Of a stretch of DNA of 64,000 nt, positions 52,886 to 64,000 are shown piece after piece. Every line of letters starts with the position of its first letter. The first letter of the stretch is position 1. Position numbers and translations under genes: made by a program. This stretch comes from Streptomyces sp. NBC_00557. GTDB taxonomy: Bacteria; Actinomycetota; Actinomycetes; Streptomycetales; Streptomycetaceae. The stretch lies in the NCBI RefSeq assembly GCF_036345995.1, contig NZ_CP107796.1:5952001-6016000 (forward strand), given 5' to 3'. The notes beneath the pieces were generated by a model, which did no database searches, was not told the DNA's origin, and was given only the letters and a program-made list of their open reading frames with translations.

Positions 52886-53791
52886 ATGAGCACCACGACC
52901 CTGGAAAAGACCGAGGCCGGACCCGCCCCCGCCGCACAGCCCCCGCGGCGTGTGCGCCGGCGCGGCGAACGCGGCCCGCTCGGCGCCGCCCTGCTGCACG
53001 GCGGCCTCGCCGTCGCGAGCCTGATCGCGCTCGCCCCGGTGGCCTGGCTGATCTACCTGTCGCTCGGCCCCGACAAGGACGACTACCTGCACCCGGGCAA
53101 GATCGCGGCCAAGGCCGGCTTCTCCAACTACCGCTTCGTGCTGGAGCACACCGGGTTCTTCGACTGGTTCAAGTCGACGATGATCGTGGCGCTCGGCACC
53201 ACCCTGGTCGGTGTCCTCGTCGCGGCCACCACCGGTTACGCGGTCTCCCGGATGCGCTTTCCCGGCTACAAGCAGCTGATGTGGGTCCTGCTGCTCACCC
53301 AGGCCTTCCCGATCGCCATCCTGATCGTGCCGATGTACGAGATCTTCAGCCAGCTCGATCTCATCGACACCTACTGGGCGCTGATCATCATCAACTGCAC
53401 CACGGCCGTGCCGTACAGCGCCTGGCTGCTCAAGGGGTACTTCGACACCATCCCCTTCGAGATCGACGAGGCCGGACGCGTCGACGGGCTGACCCCGTTC
53501 GGCACCTTCTTCCGGCTGATCCTGCCGCTGGCCCGGCCGGGCCTGGCCGTCGCCGCCTTCTACAACTTCATCACCGCCGTCGGCGAGGTCGCCTTCGCGA
53601 CGACCTTCATGCTGGACGACTCCAAGTACACCTTCGCCGTCGGTCTGCAGACCTTCGTCAGCGAGCACGACGCCCAGTGGAACTACATGGCCGCCACCGC
53701 GGTGCTGATCGCGATACCCGTGTCGGTGTTCTTCTACCTCGTGCAGAAGAACCTCGTCACCGGCCTCACCGCCGGCGGCACCAAGGGCTGA
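52886..53791 (+). CDS. malG: MalG, maltose/maltodextrin ABC permease
   Basis: 301 residues from the ATG at 52886 with AGGAG upstream. Six helices; EAA-type loop EIDEAGRVDGLTPFGTFFRLILP. Partner of MalF. A second perfect 15-bp hairpin separates it from aglA. Confidence 0.95.
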   Translation: MSTTTLEKTEAGPAPAAQPPRRVRRRGERGPLGAALLHGGLAVASLIALAPVAWLIYLSLGPDKDDYLHPGKIAAKAGFSNYRFVLEHTGFFDWFKSTMIVALGTTLVGVLVAATTGYAVSRMRFPGYKQLMWVLLLTQAFPIAILIVPMYEIFSQLDLIDTYWALIIINCTTAVPYSAWLLKGYFDTIPFEIDEAGRVDGLTPFGTFFRLILPLARPGLAVAAFYNFITAVGEVAFATTFMLDDSKYTFAVGLQTFVSEHDAQWNYMAATAVLIAIPVSVFFYLVQKNLVTGLTAGGTKG

Positions 53792-53830
53792 CGGCCCCCA
53801 GGGCTCCCGCGCGCCGCGTGCGCGCGGGCG

Positions 53831-53877
53831 GGCGGCCGCGGTGTCCTCCCCCAGACCCCGCTGACACCGCGGCCGCC
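53831..53877 (+). promoter_or_regulatory. Intercistronic hairpin between malG and aglA
   Basis: GGCGGCCGCGGTGTC (53831-53845) pairs perfectly with GACACCGCGGCCGCC (53863-53877), 17-nt loop, in the 170-nt gap. No T-run, so read-through to aglA is likely but reduced. Confidence 0.75.
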
Positions 53878-53961
53878 TCGCACCCGTTCCCCGGTCCGCA
53901 CCCGCAGCCGTACCGCATCCACGCGCCCATGACCCGAACCCGTTTACCTCTCAAGGACGCC

Positions 53962-55650
53962 ATGAGCCAGCAGCACTCCGCCGCACCGGCCCCCCGCTCC
54001 GCCGTCGCAGCCGTCGCCGACCGCCGCCGCGACTGGTGGCGGGACGCGGTCATCTACCAGGTCTATCCGCGCAGCTTCGCCGACAGCAACGGCGACGGCA
54101 TGGGCGACCTGGAAGGCGTACGCTCCCGCCTGCCGTACCTGCGCGACCTGGGCGTCGACGCCGTGTGGCTCAGCCCCTTCTACGCCTCCCCGCAGGCCGA
54201 CGCCGGCTACGACGTCGCCGACTACCGTGCCGTCGACCCGATGTTCGGCAACCTCCTGGACGCCGACGCGCTGATCCGCGACGCCCACGAGCTGGGGCTC
54301 AGGATCATCGTCGACCTGGTCCCGAACCACTCCTCCGACCAGCACGAGTGGTTCAGGCGCGCCCTCGCCGAGGGCCCCGGCTCCCCGCTGCGGGAGCGCT
54401 ACCACTTCCGCCCCGGCAAGGGGAGGGACGGCGAACTCCCGCCCAACGACTGGGAGTCCATCTTCGGCGGCCCCGCATGGACCCGGGTGACCGAACCGGA
54501 CGGCACGCCCGGCGAGTGGTACCTGCACCTCTTCGCGCCCGAGCAGCCCGACTTCAACTGGGAGCACCCGGCCGTCGGCGACGAGTTCCGCTCGATCCTG
54601 CGCTTCTGGCTGGACATGGGCGTCGACGGCTTCCGCATCGACGTGGCCCACGGCCTGGTGAAGGCCGACGGCCTGCCCGACCTCGGCGCCCACGACCAGC
54701 TCAAGCTGCTGGGCAACGATGTCATGCCGTTCTTCGACCAGGACGGCGTGCACGAGATCTACCGGCAGTGGCGCCGCATCCTGGACGAGTACGCCGGTGA
54801 GCGGATCTTCGTGGCCGAGGCCTGGACCCCGACCGTCGAGCGCACCGCCCTCTACGTCCGCCCGGACGAACTGCACCAGGCCTTCAACTTCCAGTACCTG
54901 TCGACGGAGTGGGACGCGAAGGAACTCCGTACGGTCATCGACCGGACCCTGGAGGCCATGCGCCCGGTCGGCGCCCCCGCCACGTGGGTCCTGTCCAACC
55001 ACGACGTCACCCGGCACGCCACCCGCTTCGCCAACCCGCCCGGCCTCGGCACCCAGATCCGCACCGCCGGCGACCGCGCACTGGGCCTGCGCCGGGCGCG
55101 CGCCGCCACCCTCCTCATGCTGGCGCTGCCCGGCTCGGCGTACATCTACCAGGGCGAGGAGCTGGGCCTGCCGGACGTCGTCGACCTGCCCGACGAGGTG
55201 CGCCAGGACCCGGCGTACTTCCGCGGCGCCGGCCAGGACGGCTTCCGCGACGGCTGCCGCGTCCCGATCCCGTGGACCCGCGAGGGCTCCAGCTACGGCT
55301 TCGGCAGCGGCGGCAGCTGGCTGCCGCAGCCGGCCGGCTGGGGCGAGCTGAGCGTGGAGGCGCAGACCGGTGTCCCCGGCTCGACGCTGGAGCTGTACCG
55401 GGCCGCGCTGGCCGCCCGCCGCACCCAGCCCGACCTGGGCGCGGGCGACGCGGTGGAGTGGCTGCGCGCCCCCGAGGGCGTCCTGGCCTTCCGGCGCGGC
55501 GAGTTCGTCTGCGTCACCAACACCACCGGGGAGTCGGTGACGACCCCGGCGTACGGCCGGGTGCTGCTCGCCAGCGGCGAGGTGACCGAGACCGACGACG
55601 AGACGAAGGTCCCGGCCGACACGACCGTCTGGTGGACCACGGCGGAGTGA
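53962..55650 (+). CDS. aglA: Alpha-glucosidase (GH13)
   Basis: 562 residues from the ATG at 53962, chosen because TCAAGGA lies 6 nt before it; an ATG at 53930 would add an unlikely TTA codon. GH13 catalytic residues Asp227 (DGFRIDVAH), Glu286 (FVAEAW) and Asp348 (LSNHD). No signal peptide, so it hydrolyses imported maltodextrins in the cytoplasm. Last gene of the mal unit. Confidence 0.95.
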   Translation: MSQQHSAAPAPRSAVAAVADRRRDWWRDAVIYQVYPRSFADSNGDGMGDLEGVRSRLPYLRDLGVDAVWLSPFYASPQADAGYDVADYRAVDPMFGNLLDADALIRDAHELGLRIIVDLVPNHSSDQHEWFRRALAEGPGSPLRERYHFRPGKGRDGELPPNDWESIFGGPAWTRVTEPDGTPGEWYLHLFAPEQPDFNWEHPAVGDEFRSILRFWLDMGVDGFRIDVAHGLVKADGLPDLGAHDQLKLLGNDVMPFFDQDGVHEIYRQWRRILDEYAGERIFVAEAWTPTVERTALYVRPDELHQAFNFQYLSTEWDAKELRTVIDRTLEAMRPVGAPATWVLSNHDVTRHATRFANPPGLGTQIRTAGDRALGLRRARAATLLMLALPGSAYIYQGEELGLPDVVDLPDEVRQDPAYFRGAGQDGFRDGCRVPIPWTREGSSYGFGSGGSWLPQPAGWGELSVEAQTGVPGSTLELYRAALAARRTQPDLGAGDAVEWLRAPEGVLAFRRGEFVCVTNTTGESVTTPAYGRVLLASGEVTETDDETKVPADTTVWWTTAE

Positions 55651-55671
55651 CAGCGGGGTGACCCAGGACGG

Positions 55672-55699
55672 GGGCCCGCCGCTGCCACGCGGCGGGCCC
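55672..55699. terminator. Terminator after aglA
   Basis: GGGCCCGCCGC (55672-55682) pairs with GCGGCGGGCCC (55689-55699), 6-nt loop, then TCGCCTTTTCG. It lies between convergent aglA and the amylase gene and can serve both. Confidence 0.85.
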
Positions 55700-55716
55700 T
55701 CGCCTTTTCGCTCCCG

Positions 55717-57801
55717 CTACTTCCAGGTGTCGCCGGTGGTGTATCCGGAGGAACCGCCCGTCGTGTAGGAGCGGTTCGCGCCCGACTCCCAGGTCACGTT
55801 CCCGGAGGAGTCCTTCTTGAGGTACTTGTAGGTGAAGGACGTGTTCTTCGGGACGATGACCAGCCTGCTCCACGTCGGGTAGGCGGCCGAGGACAGCGGG
55901 ATCGCGTCGCCGGTGTTCCACGAGCCGAGGGACGGGATGGAGCCCGTGACGTAGACGTTGGTGCCCCAGTCGGTCGTCGCGTTCTCCTTGAAGGTGACGT
56001 CGGTGGCGTCCGTGTCCGCCACGTTCCAGGAGTTGTTCAGGGTGAGGGCCGATGTGGTCGTGGCCGCGGACCTGTTGGCGTTCGAATCCCAGGTGACGTT
56101 GCCCGAGGCGTCCTTCTTCATGTACTTGTAGGTGAAGGACGTGTCGACCGGGACGTTCACCTCGCCGGACCAGACCGGGTAGCCCGCGGACGACAGCTTG
56201 ACCGCCTTCGAGGTGTCCCAGCCGCCCAGGGCCGGGATCGAGCCGCTCACGTACACGTCGGTGCCGGACGTCGTGGGCGCGTACTCGTCGAAGGTGGCGC
56301 TGACCGTGTCACCGGAGCTGCCGCCCGCGTCCCCGCAGCCCACCGTGCAGGTGTAGGACGCGTTGTAGAAGGCGACCGCGCTCTTCGCCGGGATCGTGAT
56401 GGACGCGCTGCCGCCGGAGACGGTCACCGTCGTCCTGCCGCCGTCGACGACGTTGCTGTACGTGCCGTCGGCCATGCCCGTCGTGAACGTGTACGTGGCC
56501 GCCGACGTGCCGTTGTTCAGCGCGAAGAACCCCTTGCCGCCGCGCCCGAACCCGATCACGGACGACGACTTGGTCTGCCAGTCGGACACCGCGGCCGCGT
56601 CGGTGGCGTTGTGCCAGGCCACCATGCCGACCACGGCGGTGTCCCGGTCCAGGCAGTACCAGGCGCCCCCGGAGCAGTCCGTGCTGGTGACGAACCCGGC
56701 GGAGTTCGGCGGGGCCTGGTCGCTCTGCGTCCACTCCCAGCTGGCGTACACCGTCGGCGCCGACCACTTGTAGGCGAGCTGGAAGAGGTTGGCGAGCTTG
56801 TAGGTGTCGCCGTCCTTGTACGACATGTCCGTGCCGTTGCGCTCGGTGTCGTGGTTGGTCACGAAGGACACCGAGTTGGCGGCGGGCAGGATGCCGGACG
56901 ACGACAGCGACGCCAGGTCGCTCACGTTGCCCTGGAACGCCGACTTCAACCTGGCGGCGTAGGTGAAGTCCAGGACGTCGCCGGTGCCGTAGTAGTCGCT
57001 CGGCTGCGGGGTGGCACCCGGATAGACCTCCTGGAAGACGTACGGCGCCGTCCCCGAGGTGGTGTGGGTCAGCTTGCCCTCGATCGCCGCGAGGTCGGCC
57101 GCCGGGATGTGCTTGGCCGCGTCGATCCGGAAGCCGTCCACGCCCAGCGCGAGCTGGGTGTTGAGGTAGTTCGCGATTCCCGCCCGGACGGTGTCCGACC
57201 CGGTCTTCAGGTCGGGCATGCCCAGCAGTTCGCAGTTCTGGACCTGGGTCAGGTTGGAGTAGTCCTGGATGGTCAGGTCCGAGGTCGGGCACTGGCCGGA
57301 GTCGTGGTAGTCGCCGCGGGACCAGTCCGGGGTGGAGTACTTGTCGGTGATGGCCGACCCGTTGTACCCGGTGCCGGTCTGCGCGGCGGTGTGGTTGATC
57401 ACCGCGTCCGTGTAGACCTTCACCCCGGCCTTGTGGCAGGCGCTGATCATGGCGCCGAACTTCGCCTGGCTGCCGAAGCGGCTGTTCAGGCTGTACGAGT
57501 ACGGCTGGTAGACGTCCCACCAGTAGGACGAGGACTGCTTGAGGGACTCCTCCGGCGGCGCCACCTGGACCGCGCCGTAACCCGCCGGGCCCAGCACGTT
57601 GGTGCACTCCGCGGCGACGGAGTCCCAGTTCCACTCCCAGAGGTTGGCGATCACGTCGCCCTTGGCGGTGGTGTCCGCCTGCGCGGGTGGGGCCGGCAGG
57701 GCGAGCACGCCGGCGAGGGCGAGCGCGCCGGCGGCCACGGCGCCGGCCGTGCGACGGACGGGCCCCGGCGGACCGAGGGTTCGGTGTCGGTTTCCGGTCA
57801 T
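55717..57801 (-). CDS. Secreted alpha-amylase with two starch-binding (CBM20-like) domains
   Basis: 694 residues from the ATG at 57801. Sec signal ending about residue 42 (AQA). GH13 catalytic residues Asp227 (DGFRIDAAKH), Glu258 (VFQEVY) and Asp318 (VTNHD). After the barrel and an all-beta domain come two similar modules (about 495-595 and 600-694), each with the CBM20 pattern: VYVSGSIPALGGWDTSKAV with TFTYKYMKK... in the first, VYVTGSIPSLGSWNTGDAI in the second. Liquefies starch outside the cell. Divergent from the pullulanase gene over shared regulatory DNA. Confidence 0.95.
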   Translation of the reverse strand: MTGNRHRTLGPPGPVRRTAGAVAAGALALAGVLALPAPPAQADTTAKGDVIANLWEWNWDSVAAECTNVLGPAGYGAVQVAPPEESLKQSSSYWWDVYQPYSYSLNSRFGSQAKFGAMISACHKAGVKVYTDAVINHTAAQTGTGYNGSAITDKYSTPDWSRGDYHDSGQCPTSDLTIQDYSNLTQVQNCELLGMPDLKTGSDTVRAGIANYLNTQLALGVDGFRIDAAKHIPAADLAAIEGKLTHTTSGTAPYVFQEVYPGATPQPSDYYGTGDVLDFTYAARLKSAFQGNVSDLASLSSSGILPAANSVSFVTNHDTERNGTDMSYKDGDTYKLANLFQLAYKWSAPTVYASWEWTQSDQAPPNSAGFVTSTDCSGGAWYCLDRDTAVVGMVAWHNATDAAAVSDWQTKSSSVIGFGRGGKGFFALNNGTSAATYTFTTGMADGTYSNVVDGGRTTVTVSGGSASITIPAKSAVAFYNASYTCTVGCGDAGGSSGDTVSATFDEYAPTTSGTDVYVSGSIPALGGWDTSKAVKLSSAGYPVWSGEVNVPVDTSFTYKYMKKDASGNVTWDSNANRSAATTTSALTLNNSWNVADTDATDVTFKENATTDWGTNVYVTGSIPSLGSWNTGDAIPLSSAAYPTWSRLVIVPKNTSFTYKYLKKDSSGNVTWESGANRSYTTGGSSGYTTGDTWK

Positions 57802-57989
57802 GTGCGGCTCCGAAGAAGGTGTGGGGGTTCAACAACCGGTGAGCGTGAGGCAGTTGAGAAGGGCACGTCAAGACTGGTGCTGAAACTTCTTGCTATGAGT
57901 TTCAAGACTCTTGCAGCAATGCTTTCGGCGGCGATACGGTCGCGCGGGGTCGGACCCAAGAGAGCCGCTTGCGCTAGGAGTTACCGCCT
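57802..57989. promoter_or_regulatory. Shared divergent region of the amylase and pullulanase genes with CTTGC elements
   Basis: CTTGC (57889-57893) and CTTGCAG (57910-57916) are spaced 21 bp, two helical turns, with TTTCAAGA between them. The same words mark the malE region, so MalR is expected to control both secreted enzymes. Confidence 0.6.
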
Positions 57990-63362
<5,373 letters not shown>

Positions 63363-63397
63363 GGTCGGGGCGTCGCCCGGACAGAACAGGAGCACTC

Positions 63398-63754
63398 ATG
63401 CCGCAGATCACCGTGGACTACTCGTACAACGCCGAGATCCACTCGGAGGCGTTCGTACGGGACCTGCACAACGCGGTCGTCGACATCGCGGCGGCCCGGC
63501 CCGAGGCCTGCAAGACGCTGTTCCGGGAGGCCAACACCGGGTACGGGTACGAGGGTCTGACGGACGAGAGCCACCATGTCGTGCACGTGACCATCGGCCT
63601 CCTCGCCGGGCGCGGCGAGGAGACCAAGGCGCGGCTGACGGAGGCCGTGCTCGACCTGCTCCGCAAGCACCTGGCACCGGAGGACGGCGTCACCCTGCAC
63701 GCCTCCGCCGAGGTACGCGAACTCGACGCGTCCTACCGGAAGTTCGACCGGTAG
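63398..63754 (+). CDS. 5-carboxymethyl-2-hydroxymuconate isomerase (CHMI) family protein
   Basis: 118 residues from an ATG after CAGGAG. CHMI belongs to the tautomerase superfamily and uses an N-terminal proline; here the mature protein begins PQITVDYS, Pro1 being free after Met removal. Length and HVTIGLLAGRGEETKARLTEAVL fit. No aromatic-degradation genes are visible nearby, so the metabolic role is open. Confidence 0.8.
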   Translation: MPQITVDYSYNAEIHSEAFVRDLHNAVVDIAAARPEACKTLFREANTGYGYEGLTDESHHVVHVTIGLLAGRGEETKARLTEAVLDLLRKHLAPEDGVTLHASAEVRELDASYRKFDR

Positions 63755-63781
63755 GACGCGGGGGACGCGGGGGACGCGGGG
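63755..63781. repeat. Three tandem GACGCGGGG nonamers
   Basis: Directly after the isomerase stop; probably replication slippage in GC-rich spacer. Confidence 0.7.
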
Positions 63782-63787
63782 GCGCTC

Positions 63788-64000
63788 TCAGGGCGCCAGG
63801 GACAGCAGCCGGCCGACGAGCTCCGCGAAGGGGCCGTCGGCCGGCTCGTCCTGGACCATCTCCTTCAGCAAGGCCGCCATGTCCTCGTCGTAGGCGGCGC
63901 CGACCGCGGCCAGCGCGGCGAAGTCGTGCACCAGCTGGACCTCCAGCTCGGCGCGCGGGATGCGCCGGCCGTCCAGCCAGATCAGTGCCGTGGACTCGGC
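63788..64000 (-). CDS. Probable TetR-family regulator, C-terminal part (continues beyond the window)
   Basis: 70 residues to the stop at 63788. Sequence STALIWLDGRRIPRAELEVQLVHDFAALAAVGAAYDEDMAALL has the helical, ligand-domain character of TetR C-termini, but no HTH is visible because the start lies outside. Family call is tentative. Confidence 0.5.
   Translation of the reverse strand, partial: AESTALIWLDGRRIPRAELEVQLVHDFAALAAVGAAYDEDMAALLKEMVQDEPADGPFAELVGRLLSLAP

Noticed and set aside
63755..63781. Regulatory repeat of GACGCGGGG
   Set aside because: Short, GC-rich, directly after a stop codon; slippage explains it.

Overview
High G+C (about 70%) chromosomal DNA with codon use, gene families and gene order typical of Streptomyces. 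Diagnostic features are the malR / malEFG-aglA maltose island, glnE and a glnA2-type glutamine synthetase, a large AfsR/SARP regulator carrying a TTA codon, an F420:NADPH reductase, and NsrR with a flavohaemoglobin. I see no rRNA, tRNA, CRISPR array or intact mobile element. The only transposon trace is a C-terminal TnpB (IS200/IS605-type) relic. Species cannot be fixed from the sequence alone.

Layout. 0-8.3 kb: end of an aldo/keto reductase, a membrane-anchored D-Ala-D-Ala carboxypeptidase, an SDR and a Gfo/Idh/MocA oxidoreductase on the minus strand, a Bcr/CflA exporter overlapping a beta-lactamase-family hydrolase (apparent CTG start), an Rsm22-type methyltransferase and a stand-alone prim-pol-like protein. 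8.3-12.5 kb: a minus-strand efeO-efeB-efeU iron-uptake operon with a fourth, overlapping lipoprotein gene and an iron box in front. 12.6-22.3 kb: housekeeping and unknown genes (PhzF-like protein, SpoIIE-type phosphatase, heme oxygenase behind a near-perfect operator-like dyad, map, an exporter preceded by a 31-bp tandem array of small hairpins, a SIS-like protein, a cytoplasmic sialidase, npdG, a site-2 protease). 22.4-29.1 kb: a 1084-residue AfsR-type regulator convergent with a DrrAB-like ABC exporter whose promoter carries four phased TGTCGG repeats, then panB. 29.3-34.2 kb: exporter, TetR regulator, membrane endonuclease/phosphatase-fold protein and a second exporter. 34.3-40.3 kb: secreted sedolisin, a DUF3105-DUF305 pair, nsrR, a multiply frameshifted pseudogene and hmp. 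40.6-49.0 kb: glnA2-like gene, exporter, TnpB relic, DUF72 protein (TTA codon), glnE and a PAP2-family membrane protein. 49.1-63.4 kb: starch and maltodextrin utilisation. 63.4-64 kb: a CHMI-family isomerase and the end of a probable regulator.

The starch island forms one pathway. A secreted alpha-amylase with two CBM20-like domains and a secreted 1790-residue two-active-site amylase/pullulanase degrade starch outside the cell. MalE-MalF-MalG import maltodextrins and AglA hydrolyses them in the cytoplasm. MalR is expected to repress the set, and CTTGC(A) elements occur in both divergent promoter regions. Perfect 15-bp hairpins sit between malE and malF and between malG and aglA, a plausible device for uneven expression.

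The most interesting regulatory signals are the SARP-like repeats at the ABC promoter, the TTA codons, the 31-bp hairpin array at 18590-18730, the dyad in front of heme oxygenase, the pair of NsrR-like sites (strong at hmp, weak at nsrR), and the decaying gene between nsrR and hmp.
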